Assembly: GCF_022179305.1 (NCBI RefSeq) | Contig: NZ_BPQP01000029.1 | Span: 1-64,000 of the forward strand | Direction: 5' to 3' | Source: Methylobacterium iners | GTDB taxonomy: Bacteria > Pseudomonadota > Alphaproteobacteria > Rhizobiales > Beijerinckiaceae | DNA length: 64,000 nucleotides | Part shown: positions 1-8,284 of the stretch, in pieces | How the letters are laid out: each line of letters starts with the position of its first letter | Numbering within the stretch: position 1 is the stretch's first letter | Made by a program: the position numbers and the translations under genes | The notes under the pieces: model-generated | The model's database searches: none | What the model was told of the DNA's origin: nothing | What the model saw: only the letters and a program-made list of their open reading frames with translations

Positions 1-56
1 TACTACAATCGTGCACGCATCTACGCGAAGCTGCTGATGCGTGCACGATTGTAGTA
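1..56. repeat. Perfect inverted repeat, 21-bp arms
   Basis: Bases 1-21 are the exact reverse complement of bases 36-56, with a 14-base loop between them. The outer ends read TACTACAATCG and CGATTGTAGTA. As RNA this would be a very strong hairpin, but no T-tract follows on the + strand. The left arm begins at the first base of the window, so the palindrome may extend further. It could be a recombinase or transposon end, an operator or a transcription barrier; the sequence does not decide. Confidence 0.85.
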
Positions 57-102
57 CATGATGAACAGCAGTAATGCGTGAGCAGGATCAAAAGGCGGGC
101 GG

Positions 103-330
103 ATGATAGCGGAGGATCGGCTCTCTGGTCTCGACCGCCTGATTACCATTCTCGAAGAACGTCGGATCGAGCAGATGCTCCATATCGCCTTCCGGATGGC
201 TGAGGACGCCGACACCACTGAGGCCGAAGCTGGGCTGCGCGAAATCGAGGCTGCGTTTGCCAGGATGCGGGTGCAGCGGATGATGCAACAGGCGCAATCG
301 GCAGGTTGTGACTACCACCCACCACGCTGA
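103..330 (+). CDS. Small hypothetical protein, helical
   Basis: A 75-residue protein of unknown function. It starts at an ATG preceded by AGGCGGGCGG, an acceptable ribosome site. The sequence is rich in Glu, Arg, Ala and Met and looks almost entirely helical (for example LDRLITILEERRIEQML), with no signal peptide or membrane segment. It stands alone, convergent with the minus-strand gene whose end is near 423. No family was recognised. Because it is short, it could still be a chance reading frame. Confidence 0.45.
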   Translation: MIAEDRLSGLDRLITILEERRIEQMLHIAFRMAEDADTTEAEAGLREIEAAFARMRVQRMMQQAQSAGCDYHPPR

Positions 331-355
331 CAGCGTGCTGCTGCAAGCAGATAGC

Positions 356-386
356 AAAAGCCCGCCACAGCATAGCTGGGCGGGCT
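356..386 (-). terminator. Rho-independent terminator of the minus-strand gene ending at 423
   Basis: The arms AGCCCGCC (359-366) and GGCGGGCT (379-386) form a GC-rich stem. Read on the minus strand, the stem is followed by TTTTGC. It lies about 37 bases beyond the stop codon of the glycine-zipper stress protein. Confidence 0.7.
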
Positions 387-422
387 CAAATCGTTTTAGG
401 TTTCGGCAGCGTCCCCGACGCT

Positions 423-1091
423 TTAGGTCCCCGTCGTGTAGGAGCGAACACGGGGACGCCCCTCTACGACACCAGCTGAGGTCAACCCTGCTCCCGCTGC
501 AGAGCCGGTCACCCTGCTGTGCTCAGTTGCAGCGGGCGAGGTCCAGCCCTCCGAGCGCCAGGATTGCGCCCGCTCATCAACATCGACGGAGCCGTGCTGC
601 TCCAAGATATCCATAGCAGCAACGGCCCGTGTTTCATCTGCCCGTACCGTCACGAGCGTACCACCCCGCCGCACGCCCTCCGAGTAGGTGTGGGCGTCAG
701 CCTCGTTCACGCCCGCTCCCGTCAGTCCACCAATGAGACCACCGGCAGCTGCACCGATGCCGGCTCCGGCAAGCGTCGTCACCAACCAGCCGGCTGCCAC
801 GACGGGCCCAACGCCAGGAATAGCCATCAGGCCAAGCCCGGTGAGAAGTCCGAGAGCTCCGCCTGCAACCGTGCCAAGCGAGGCACCAGTCCCTGCGCCG
901 GTCTCAGCGCCCTCTTTAGCTTCCTTGTGGTCCCCGTCATCCCGTCCGATCAGGCTGGTGTGGCGGTCACTCTCGTTGTTGGCGACGATGCTAATGTCAG
1001 AGTGCGGGATGCCCGTTGCTTCGAGCTTTGCAACAGCGGCGCTTGCCTCTTCGTAACGATCGAACAGAGCTGTGATGGTTTGCTGAGCCAT
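423..1091 (-). CDS. General stress protein-like, with glycine-zipper membrane segment
   Basis: A 222-residue protein. The N-terminal 60 residues (AQQTITALFDRYEEASAAV...) match the alpha/beta fold of YflT/general-stress-protein-17M-like domains: a strand, a helix that pairs ATG-type residues, then ISIVANNESD. Residues about 75-130 are a Gly/Ala-rich hydrophobic stretch with repeated GxxxG spacing, as in glycine-zipper membrane segments. The C-terminal third is hydrophilic. The start is the ATG at 1091, which has GGAGG five bases upstream; an ATG four codons earlier lacks this spacing. The protein probably acts at the inner membrane or envelope under stress. The biochemical role is unknown. Confidence 0.75.
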   Translation of the reverse strand: MAQQTITALFDRYEEASAAVAKLEATGIPHSDISIVANNESDRHTSLIGRDDGDHKEAKEGAETGAGTGASLGTVAGGALGLLTGLGLMAIPGVGPVVAAGWLVTTLAGAGIGAAAGGLIGGLTGAGVNEADAHTYSEGVRRGGTLVTVRADETRAVAAMDILEQHGSVDVDERAQSWRSEGWTSPAATEHSRVTGSAAGAGLTSAGVVEGRPRVRSYTTGT

Positions 1092-1139
1092 GGCGGCCTC
1101 CAATGTTCTTGTTTCTAGGTCTGTGGGAAACGCTGCCGC

Positions 1140-1526
1140 TTACTGAGCTGCGACGTTGCCCTTGAAGTCCACGCCGACAGTCACTGACTTGCCGTTGAGC
1201 ATCGCCTTACCTTGCCAGATGCCCTTGTCGTTCTTCTTCAGCTCCTTCACCTCCTTGTAGCCCGCATCCTCAAGGCGCTTGCGGGTCTGATCTTCGGTGA
1301 AGCTGTTTGCGCCCTCTTCGAGCTTGGCACTCGATGCGGCGCCTGCGGAGGCGGGGTTGTTGGCGTCGGGACGGTCAGTGTTCGGGCGCGTCACGGCCTT
1401 CTGACCACCTGACTTCTCGCTGGTGCTGGCATCCGGTGCGGGCTGCCCAGTGACGCTGGTCTGGGCAATGGCCGAGCTGGCGGACAAGATGGCAAACACG
1501 GTGAGTGTGCTGAGTGGCAGACGCAT
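1140..1526 (-). CDS. Secreted PepSY-like small protein
   Basis: A 128-residue protein with a clear Sec signal peptide (MRLPLSTLTVFAILSASSAIA, cut near residue 22). A low-complexity Ser/Ala/Asn/Pro linker follows, then a C-terminal domain of about 50 residues. That domain reads SFTEDQTRKRLEDAGYKEV followed by DKGIWQGKAMLNGKS, the pattern of PepSY-like domains common in methylobacterial periplasmic proteins. The gene ends 49 bases upstream of the stress-protein start on the same strand and may be co-transcribed with it. PepSY domains are thought to bind or inhibit peptidases or sense the envelope; the specific partner is unknown. Confidence 0.7.
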   Translation of the reverse strand: MRLPLSTLTVFAILSASSAIAQTSVTGQPAPDASTSEKSGGQKAVTRPNTDRPDANNPASAGAASSAKLEEGANSFTEDQTRKRLEDAGYKEVKELKKNDKGIWQGKAMLNGKSVTVGVDFKGNVAAQ

Positions 1527-1628
1527 GGAACTTCTCCCAAGTTAACGCCTGCCTCAATGCATGAGCCTGAGAGAACGTTCCTAAAGCTGCAGCCTTGTTG
1601 CTAGACAACTCTTCAGCGTGAACGCCGC

Positions 1629-1853
1629 TTACACACCAGGCCCTAACGCCTTCCGCCATCGCTGTCGCTCGTGGATGACGGCCCGTTCTGCCAGCCCATC
1701 CTGAACCAGAGCATCGCAGATCCTTGCCACGGTTGCGGCTCGTGTGCGCTTTGGCAGGTCAGCTCTGAGGGCGATCTGGCCGGGTGTGGCGAACTCATCC
1801 GACAGCGAGGCGAGAACGCGCTGGGCATGAGGTGACAGAAGACGAGCGCTCAT
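1629..1853 (-). CDS. Small winged-helix DNA-binding protein
   Basis: A 74-residue basic protein. LSPHAQRVLASLSDEFATPGQIALRA and the following TVARICDALVQDGLAERAV have the spacing of a winged helix-turn-helix domain: a helix, a turn with TPGQIA, a recognition helix, then a short wing. There is little else in the protein. It starts at the ATG at 1853; no strong ribosome site is visible, so the start is uncertain. It probably regulates a neighbour, but no operator can be assigned. Confidence 0.5.
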   Translation of the reverse strand: MSARLLSPHAQRVLASLSDEFATPGQIALRADLPKRTRAATVARICDALVQDGLAERAVIHERQRWRKALGPGV

Positions 1854-1959
1854 GGGAGACTAATGCTACGCTTAGACCAGGGCGGCAGCCTTGTGGGCCG
1901 CGCTACTGCCACGAGCTCATTTTACCCGCAAAACGGGCGCTCAGGTCTGCAATGACATG

Positions 1960-2124
1960 CTAGGGGACGAGAAGGATCACCTCGCGATCATCAGGTGCCT
2001 TGAAGCGCAGGACGACCGTGTCGCCGCCATCGATCACCTCCGTGTCTACAAACTCCTTCACGGAAAGCACCACCGTCTACCCCGTGGTGTCGTCGTCTAA
2101 CGCTTCGGTAGGGTCCTCAGGCAT
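1960..2124 (-). pseudogene. Small protein gene interrupted by an in-frame TAG
   Basis: Reading from an ATG at 2124 gives MPEDPTEALDDDTTG, then a TAG at 2077-2079. In the same frame it continues VVLSVKEFVDTEVIDGGDT through to EVILLVP and a stop at 1960. The joined 54-residue product has a coherent acidic, beta-rich character, which suggests one small gene with a nonsense mutation. Alternatively, only the downstream part is made, from a GTG at 2073. No family was recognised. Confidence 0.35.
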
Positions 2125-2287
2125 CTCGAACCTTGTCCACCAGCCGGTGCGACAGAGTTGGAAGAAACTGAAGCCGAGGATGCTGCTTTCGCATTGACGA
2201 CAGCTTTCGTTGCAACTTACCCTAGTTTTCGACCGACACATTGAAGTGCGGTCTAGCTTTCGGCTGAACTCATGGAGCGCGAATTCC

Positions 2288-2791
2288 ATGTACCAGATGT
2301 TAGCCCTCCCCACTGCCACCCTGTGTGTTGCGCTTTCCTTCGCGGCCCCTGCATACGCAATGCCCATGGGCGGAACCTACACGGGACGCGTCGATGGTCA
2401 GAACGTGCAGCCACTCGGCAGCCCTGATCACATCAAGATCGAACAAACTGCCACCGGCGTGAACACAGGTCCTGGCACGCCGCTCGATGGTGCAAAGGTC
2501 CAGTGGCGCGAGACGGTGACGTTGAAGAACGGCCAAGGCCCGGTGCAGGGGACCATCACCTTCACCACTCCCACAGGGTCGACGTCCAGCGCCTACAAGG
2601 GCACGGTCACCACCGATGCACTGGGCCGCGTCACCGCTTCAGGCACTTACCGCGACAGTGGGGCCACGGGTGAGTTCGCTGGGGTCAAAGGCCAAGGCAC
2701 GTTCTCAGTCGCTTACAGCTCGAAGACCGACTTCACTGGGGAGTGGAAGGGCGAGGTGAAGCTGCCAAAGCAGAAATCATCCCAGCGCTAA
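2288..2791 (+). CDS. Secreted hypothetical protein
   Basis: A 167-residue protein that starts at the ATG at 2288, because this places a Sec signal peptide at the N terminus (MYQMLALPTATLCVALSFA, cut after APAYA). The mature part is Gly/Thr-rich and predicted to be all beta (GGTYTGRVDG, TGEFAGVKGQGTFS, TGEWKGEVKLP). It resembles small periplasmic beta-barrel or allene-oxide-cyclase-like folds. The family is not certain and no catalytic residues are apparent. It stands alone between minus-strand and plus-strand singletons. Confidence 0.6.
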   Translation: MYQMLALPTATLCVALSFAAPAYAMPMGGTYTGRVDGQNVQPLGSPDHIKIEQTATGVNTGPGTPLDGAKVQWRETVTLKNGQGPVQGTITFTTPTGSTSSAYKGTVTTDALGRVTASGTYRDSGATGEFAGVKGQGTFSVAYSSKTDFTGEWKGEVKLPKQKSSQR

Positions 2792-2926
2792 CTGGACCAG
2801 TCGGTTGGTAGTTGGCTTGCGAATGCTGGGAAACTGAGCGCGCTGGCGTGGTGCAAATCCCCCAATCCCCAGCGCGCTTCATTCGCGAACACCTCTCGTC
2901 GGGTCGACGCTCCTGGAGTGCTCAAG

Positions 2927-3430
2927 ATGGCCGGTTACAGGGTCAAGGCGGAAACGCCTGACTTCTCTGCCTATCCCGATCTGGTCGTCATGATCCTGGG
3001 CATGCGCGCCAAGAGCTTTCGTGGTGCCCTCACGATCCTGAAGATCGGCCCACCGATCGACAGAGCCGGTGGGAATGGGCCTGAGGGGCTGCTCAGGTAC
3101 GAGAACAACATCATCTTTCAGTTCTTCCCACTGCACGCTGGAATGCGATGGTACTGGCGCGACCTTCAATCCATGGAAACCTGGGCGAGGTCCGAGCCAC
3201 ATCGCGCATGGTGGGCGCGCTTCTCACGCGACACAGGCGGAACTGAGTTCTGGCACGAGACCTACCACAAGCGCGGTGGCATGCAGGCCATCTACTTCGA
3301 TATGCGTGAGCCCTTCGGATTGTCTGCCTTTCTGCCGATGGTGCCGGCTCGGGGCACGATTGGCTCACGTGTGCGAGCGCAATCAGCGACAGAGTTGGCC
3401 GCACTTGCGGCGTCAGAAGCTCCAGAGTGA
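2927..3430 (+). CDS. DUF4188 family protein (monooxygenase-like)
   Basis: A 167-residue protein. The order of motifs LVVMILGMRAKSF, GLLRYEN, QYWRD-like MRWYWRDLQSMETWAR, then EFWHETYHKRGGMQAIYFDM matches the DUF4188 family. That family shares a ferredoxin-like fold with small heme-binding monooxygenases and aldoxime dehydratases. The conserved WHETY histidine is present. The ATG at 2927 has GGAG eight bases upstream and is preferred over the GTG at 2918. The substrate is unknown. No operon partner is visible. Confidence 0.75.
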   Translation: MAGYRVKAETPDFSAYPDLVVMILGMRAKSFRGALTILKIGPPIDRAGGNGPEGLLRYENNIIFQFFPLHAGMRWYWRDLQSMETWARSEPHRAWWARFSRDTGGTEFWHETYHKRGGMQAIYFDMREPFGLSAFLPMVPARGTIGSRVRAQSATELAALAASEAPE

Positions 3431-3736
3431 TGAAGGGTCGGCAGATCATCACTTCATCACGCGATAGGCGCTTACTTCCCGCACAAGCATTTGCGCCCAC
3501 CGCGACGGCTGCAGCCCCAGGCGCACCAGCGACGGCACACGTTGCCTATGCAGTCCTCGACCACGGTTGAAAGTGAGCGCGCGGCCTGCTGAAGCCTGAG
3601 CCGGGTAAGGCAGATCTGTGACCCCGCCCCTCCCCTTTGTCGTCGGTCCAATATTCTTCAGAGATCCTGCCTCGTTTCCTGAACAACGGTTCAGGTTGAA
3701 GCGTTGTCTTGTTGGGCGCTCTTCGAGGTCTCCTCC
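3431..3736. promoter_or_regulatory. Intergenic region with 7-bp palindrome upstream of a secreted protein gene
   Basis: There is no convincing gene here. The palindrome CCTGAAC-AACG-GTTCAGG lies at 3678-3695, about 42 bases upstream of the ATG at 3737, a plausible position for an operator. The region contains no recognisable promoter consensus. Confidence 0.35.
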
Positions 3737-4012
3737 ATGGCCTACCGCTTCCTCCTCATTGCTCTGTTGCTTGCGTCAGGAACGGCTTCCGCCCGTCCGG
3801 CGATGGCCCCCACCAAATCCACCAAGGTGGCAATTACCCCAGCACCGATTCCCGTGTGCACGCCCGTGCGCAAGAAAGCCTTCCACCCTGTGGAAGGCTG
3901 GTCGGTGAAGACGGTAACGCTCGCCTGCAAGACTGTAGCCGCTGCTGTGCGTCAACCCGGCAACAAGAGCTTCACGAGCTTGCCGTCAGACAAGGGAAGA
4001 CAACCCAAATAG
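3737..4012 (+). CDS. Small secreted hypothetical protein
   Basis: A 91-residue protein starting at the ATG at 3737, where a signal peptide begins (MAYRFLLIALLLASGTASA). The mature part is basic, with two cysteines (PVCTPVRKK and TLACKTV) that could form a disulfide in the periplasm. No family was recognised. A GC hairpin (4012-4029) follows directly after the stop codon. Confidence 0.5.
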   Translation: MAYRFLLIALLLASGTASARPAMAPTKSTKVAITPAPIPVCTPVRKKAFHPVEGWSVKTVTLACKTVAAAVRQPGNKSFTSLPSDKGRQPK

Positions 4013-4029
4013 CCCGCCGGTTAGCGGGC
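4012..4029 (+). terminator. Hairpin after small secreted protein gene
   Basis: The arms GCCCGC (4012-4017) and GCGGGC (4024-4029) form a stem that overlaps the end of the preceding stop codon. No T-tract follows, so it may be only a weak terminator. Confidence 0.35.
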
Positions 4030-4212
4030 CTGCCAACGCAGAGCGACTTGCCCGTTAGGCGACAGGTGCCGTCTTTGCCCGCAGCTTCAGTAGCGCATCG
4101 TCCCACACAGAACGGACACGTGCTCCTCTGACCTCCCCGCTGCGCTCTGGCACCGCCGCGCTCTCACGACTAATCGGATCAGTTCCTGATGGGATCAGCA
4201 TCCCAAGGAGAT

Positions 4213-4425
4213 TCATCCGCTCACTTTGCAATCAAGCTCTGAGCACGTTGATCGGCGTCTAAACCGCACCTGCTGACTTGCCTCACTGGTATCCTCAGCG
4301 GAGTCGTAGGATTCCGACGAGACCCGAACGGACACCCCGTTCGCGTCCGTCAGGTGCCAGCGGAAACGCGCCTGGCTCTCACCGCAAGCCTCGACGGTGA
4401 CAGCAACAGGAGTGGGGTCGTCCAC
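4213..4425 (-). CDS. Small protein resembling DUF1508/YegP
   Basis: Seventy residues from a GTG at 4425 preceded by AAGGA at good spacing. The core FRWHLTDANGVSVRVSSES then YDSAED resembles the short beta-sheet DUF1508 (YegP-like) repeat, in which an aromatic-rich strand is followed by NG and a Ser-rich strand. The gene starts 12 bases downstream of the dead DUF892 gene and probably formed an operon with it. It may itself be partly decayed, because the C terminus (RRRSTCSELDCKVSG) is unlike the family. Confidence 0.4.
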   Translation of the reverse strand: MDDPTPVAVTVEACGESQARFRWHLTDANGVSVRVSSESYDSAEDTSEASQQVRFRRRSTCSELDCKVSG

Positions 4426-4436
4426 GGCGACGTTCC

Positions 4437-5012
4437 TTAGCTGCCGGTCTTCGACCCACTGAGCGTCAGGTCGAGGTAGTTCTTGGTAACCGGCTCGATC
4501 AGCGCCGCAATATCCCCGGCCGCCTTGTCTCCTCCTCAACCCCTGTCTGGAACAGGGGGCTTGGTCTGCCTTGCCGGCGCGCTCAGCGATGACGACAAGC
4601 TAGCGGTAGGCGGCGATCTGGTCGTACTGGCAGGCGTAACCTTGTAGAGGTTCTTCAGGGTCTCATCCTGAGCAGCGGCATGCACGGCCTCACCGAGCGA
4701 GGCCGCCACGCTCGTGACCGTCTCCTTGAGTGTTGACGCGCTCTCGCTGATAGCCTCCTACGCTCTCTTCAAGCGTGCGACCTGCCCCTCGTGGTCTCGA
4801 CATGACGGCGTAGGACGGCGGCATATTCAGGGTAGCGCTCGAGCCTGAAGAGCTGGTGCTCCATCTGATCTAGGCCCTGCTTCTCCAGAGCGAGCGTGTT
4901 GCGCCGCGCGCCTTCGTAGATTCTGCCGATGTCCTTGCTGGTCAGGCCCGCTCTGCGCCTGGCTTACGTAGGTTGGGCGGCGAACGTGAGCCAGGTACGT
5001 GCGTTCCTGCAT
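4437..5012 (-). pseudogene. Decayed DUF892 (YciE/YciF-type) ferritin-like gene
   Basis: Three reading frames on the minus strand, read in order, rebuild a DUF892 protein. First comes GARRNTLALEKQGLDQMEHQ followed by LFRLERYPEYAAVLRRHVE. Next is SASTLKETVTSVAASLGEAV then DETLKN. Then come QYDQIAAYR, a TAG, and LVVIAERAGKADQ. The last part is GDIAALIEPVTKNYLDLTLS followed by a natural stop at 4437. The joins need at least three frameshifts, and there are also in-frame stops. Intact members are small four-helix proteins linked to stress resistance, and this one cannot be made. The N terminus is too eroded to place the original start. Confidence 0.75.
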
Positions 5013-5278
5013 GATTCTGCGACGGAAAGCGACCCGCCAAGCCTGCTTCTCGAGGCATGGTTCGTTCCTTCCAACAATGTGTTCAAGTGTCCGAAGCGCA
5101 GAGTCGGACTACTCACGCGGTGGGCGCGAGATGCGAGTCTCGAGCGTAGTGTGCAGAGCGACAGTCAGCCTAGCTCCCCCTTGGTCCCGTGGGTCATGCC
5201 ACACGTGGTGAGGCCGTCGGCTGCGCCCTAACTCCGAACCCGGACCGGACGCGTACGGATATTTCGGGGGAAGCAAGC

Positions 5279-6328
5279 GTGCCACGCAACATTCTAATTT
5301 TAGGGGCCTCGTACGGCTCCCTCCTTGCGACGAAGCTTTTGATGGCTGGTCACAATGTAACGCTTGTCTGCCGAAGAAAGACGGCCGACCTAATCAACCG
5401 TGAAGGCACCGAGGTCCGCATCAAATTTCGCGATGAATCGGATCATCGTTCAATCTATTCGCGTAAACTCCCCGGAATTTTGGACGCGACCCCACCGGAA
5501 GACGTCGATCTCACCCGGTATGAATTAGTCAGCCTTGCGATGCAGGAGCCGCAATATACCAACCACACCATTCGCATGTTGATGATCAAGATCGCAGGCG
5601 CAAAGCTGCCGTGCCTGTCGATTATGAATATGCCGCCGTTGCCATACCTGAAGCGGATCCCGGCTCTTGCCGAGATGGACTTGGCGGATGCCTATACCAA
5701 TCCTGGCGTTTGGGACCGCTTTGAACCAGGGCTGATGTCACTCTGCTCGCCCGATCCACAAGCCTTTCGGCCATCAGGTGAAGCCCCGAACATTCTTCAC
5801 GTCGGGCTGGCCACAAACTTCAAGGCCGCCACGTTTGCGGATGAAGCGCACAATGTCCTGCTCCGGGAGCTTGAGGCGGACATCGACGCCGTGCGGCTCG
5901 ATGGACAGGACGTTCCCGTCAAGCTGAAGGTCTTCAAGTCGTTATTCGTTCCTCTCGCGAAGTGGTCGATGTTGCTGACCGGCAATTATCGTTGCATCGA
6001 GTCCGAGGGGATGCAGTCGATTCGGGATGCAGTGCACGGCGACCTGTCACGTTCGCGCGCCATCTACGAGCATGTCGATGCGATCGCCAAGCGTTTGGGC
6101 GCCGATCCTGCAGATCTGGTGCCATTCGATAAATATGCCAAAGCTGCAGAAAGCCTGCTGAATCCTTCATCGGCAGCCCGAGCGATTGCGAACGGGGCCC
6201 CCTTCATCGAGCGGGTCGACCTCTTGGTTAAGCTGATCTCGCATCAACTTGGCGCACCGAACGCAGACGTTGATCAAACGGTTCAAACCGTGGATCAGAA
6301 GCTTAATGAGCGGATCGTCGGGGCCTGA
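5279..6328 (+). CDS. Ketopantoate reductase-like NAD(P)-binding oxidoreductase
   Basis: A 349-residue protein. The N terminus RNILILGASYGSLLATKLLMAGHNVTLVCR is a Rossmann strand-GxSxGxxxA-helix unit as in the ApbA/PanE reductase family. The C-terminal half is helical, as in the PanE dimerisation domain (KVFKSLFVPLAKWSMLLTGN). The GTG at 5279 is chosen because GGGGGAAG precedes it and the Rossmann fold begins at once; an in-frame ATG at 5189 would add 30 unlikely residues. It is longer than typical PanE proteins (about 300), and the PanE catalytic Lys region is not clearly conserved, so the substrate is probably not ketopantoate. Confidence 0.65.
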   Translation: MPRNILILGASYGSLLATKLLMAGHNVTLVCRRKTADLINREGTEVRIKFRDESDHRSIYSRKLPGILDATPPEDVDLTRYELVSLAMQEPQYTNHTIRMLMIKIAGAKLPCLSIMNMPPLPYLKRIPALAEMDLADAYTNPGVWDRFEPGLMSLCSPDPQAFRPSGEAPNILHVGLATNFKAATFADEAHNVLLRELEADIDAVRLDGQDVPVKLKVFKSLFVPLAKWSMLLTGNYRCIESEGMQSIRDAVHGDLSRSRAIYEHVDAIAKRLGADPADLVPFDKYAKAAESLLNPSSAARAIANGAPFIERVDLLVKLISHQLGAPNADVDQTVQTVDQKLNERIVGA

Positions 6329-6535
6329 TTCCGGCGATCAGTCAGGGCTGGCTGCACTTTCACTGCTCCCCTCCAAGATCGCCATACGCTGAACACCTTG
6401 CGACGTCCTGCGGGCTGGTGGACTCACGCTCTGCCCATGCCGCCGAGATCGCTCCGTTGAGCGGCCGAGGCAACGCTGACGCGGCTCGTGCGTAGCCCCT
6501 TCTGGAATTTATGCCCGACGAGGAGCGCGAGTGCG

Positions 6536-7576
6536 ATGCAACACAAGCCGCTGAGCGAACAGGTCATCGTGATCACGGGAGCCTCGAGCGGCATCGGGCT
6601 GGCAACAGCCCGCATGGCCGCGAGACGCGGCGCCCGCCTCGTGCTGGCCGCACGGAGCGGCGACGTCCTCGCGCGAGTCGCCCATGACATCCAAGCCGCA
6701 GGCGGCCGGGCCATCCACGTCACAGCCGATGTGGGCCGACGCGAGGACGTGCGGGCCATTGCAGACAAGGCGATCGCGGCATTTGGCGGCTTCGACACCT
6801 GGGTCAACGTCGCTGGCCTGACCGTCTACGGCCCTTTGCGCGAGATCACCTATGAGGATCACGAGCGCCTCATCCAGACCAACCTCTGGGGCACAATCCA
6901 CGGTTCGCTGACCGCGGCTGAGCACCTGCGGAAGCGCGGCGGTGCCGTGATCAACGTCGGCAGCGTGGCCTCGGACCTCGCCTTCCCGTTCCAGGGGCTC
7001 TACGCGACCTCGAAACATGCCGTGAAGGGCTTCACCGACACGTTGCGCATGGAGCTGATCGCCGAGGGCGCGCCGGTCTCGGTGACGCTCGTCAAGCCAG
7101 CGTCCATCGACACGCCGCTGCCGCAGCGGGCTCGCAACTACATGGACCGGGAGCCCTCGCTGCCGCCGCCGATCTACCGACCCGAGGAGGTCGCCAACGC
7201 CATCCTCCACACGGCGGTGCATCCGCAGCGGGACATCTTCGTGGGCGGCGGCGGCAAACTGTTCGTAATGGGCAAGGAGTTCGCGCCCGGTGCCTACGAC
7301 GAGTTGGCACCGGCCATCATCGCCCTGCAGAAGCGCGCCGAGCCACCAAGAGAGCCCGAGGGCGCCCTGCACACGCCCAGGAACGCAGGGCAGGTCCGGG
7401 GTGACCCACCGATCTACGTCATGCGGACCAGCGCCTACACGCGCGCGACGCTGCACCCGCTGGCCACCGCATTGGGGTTTGTGGGCATCGTGGCGGCGGC
7501 CGCGTTCACGATGGGTCGCAACACCCGCGAGCGACGACGCGATGAAGAGCGCCTCGCCGCTGCCCGCATGCAGTAG
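6536..7576 (+). CDS. Short-chain dehydrogenase with C-terminal membrane anchor
   Basis: A 346-residue SDR. It has the cofactor motif TGASSGIG near residue 15, NVAG near 90, a conserved serine in NVGSVASD, and the YATSK catalytic Tyr/Lys pair near residue 160. The extra C-terminal 100 residues include a Pro-rich linker and one membrane segment (LATALGFVGIVAAAAFTMG) followed by a basic tail, so the enzyme is probably tethered to the inner membrane. The ATG at 6536 has GAGGAGCG upstream. Substrate unknown. It stands as a single gene. Confidence 0.8.
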   Translation: MQHKPLSEQVIVITGASSGIGLATARMAARRGARLVLAARSGDVLARVAHDIQAAGGRAIHVTADVGRREDVRAIADKAIAAFGGFDTWVNVAGLTVYGPLREITYEDHERLIQTNLWGTIHGSLTAAEHLRKRGGAVINVGSVASDLAFPFQGLYATSKHAVKGFTDTLRMELIAEGAPVSVTLVKPASIDTPLPQRARNYMDREPSLPPPIYRPEEVANAILHTAVHPQRDIFVGGGGKLFVMGKEFAPGAYDELAPAIIALQKRAEPPREPEGALHTPRNAGQVRGDPPIYVMRTSAYTRATLHPLATALGFVGIVAAAAFTMGRNTRERRRDEERLAAARMQ

Positions 7577-7625
7577 TCATGGGTCCCGGCGGCCCTGACG
7601 GAGAACTGCTCTGATCAGCCCTTCG

Positions 7626-8240
7626 TCATTGTTCCGTGATGATGCGTTCGAGAGCGATGTCATGGGGCTGGGGGTGGATCGTCTCCAGGCGCCCCAGCTT
7701 GAAACCAACCCCGATGGTGCGCGGCTTTGCCGGCATGGCTGCGATGGTGCGGTCGTAAAAGCCACCTCCGTAGCCGAGCCGGTAGCCCTGCGCGTCAAAG
7801 CCGACGAAGGGGACAACGAGCAGGTCAGGCATCACCGCCTGACCGCTCTCAGGCATGGGCACATTCCATACGCCCTGGGTCATGAGGCTGCCGGGCTGCC
7901 ACTCCCGAAAGACCAAAGGCTGCCCGCGCTCGACGATCACCGGCAAGGCCAGGCGCGTTCCCCGATCCCGCAGGTTCGCCATGACCTCACGTGGATCGTA
8001 CTCGCCCCTGAAGGGCCAATAGACGCCGATGATCGTTGCGTTGCTGGAGTCCAGCGCCTCCAGGAGTGCACGACTGATGTTGTCGCTCCAGGCTGCGCGG
8101 TCTGAGGCGGAGATACCGGTCCGCACCTGGATCAGCCCTGCTCGCGTCTGTTTGCGCCACTCACGCACGGCTGCCCAATCGGCATCGGGTGGGAGCGCGG
8201 CGGGGCTGCTCGCTGACTGCATCGTCTTCTCACTCGCCAT
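7626..8240 (-). CDS. 5-formyltetrahydrofolate cyclo-ligase
   Basis: A 204-residue protein that uses ATP to turn 5-formyl-THF into 5,10-methenyl-THF, feeding one-carbon metabolism. It shows the family layout: an N-terminal helix with KQTRAGL, the IGVYWPFRGEYDP block, LVVPFVGFD, and the diagnostic YRLGYGGGFYDRTIA phosphate-binding motif near residue 150. The ATG at 8240 has GAGG eight bases upstream; a GTG at 8258 is an alternative. A hypothetical gene lies 45 bases upstream on the same strand and may share its transcript. A second, chromosomal copy would be expected elsewhere. Confidence 0.9.
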   Translation of the reverse strand: MASEKTMQSASSPAALPPDADWAAVREWRKQTRAGLIQVRTGISASDRAAWSDNISRALLEALDSSNATIIGVYWPFRGEYDPREVMANLRDRGTRLALPVIVERGQPLVFREWQPGSLMTQGVWNVPMPESGQAVMPDLLVVPFVGFDAQGYRLGYGGGFYDRTIAAMPAKPRTIGVGFKLGRLETIHPQPHDIALERIITEQ

Positions 8241-8284
8241 CTCATCAACCTCGGGCACGGAGCCGTGTTGCGAGCATTGCTCGG

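Noticed and set aside
1527-1600. EcfG-type promoter (GGAAC plus GTT) upstream of the PepSY-like gene
   Set aside because: A GGAAC occurs on the minus strand, but no GTT lies at the required 16-18 base spacing.
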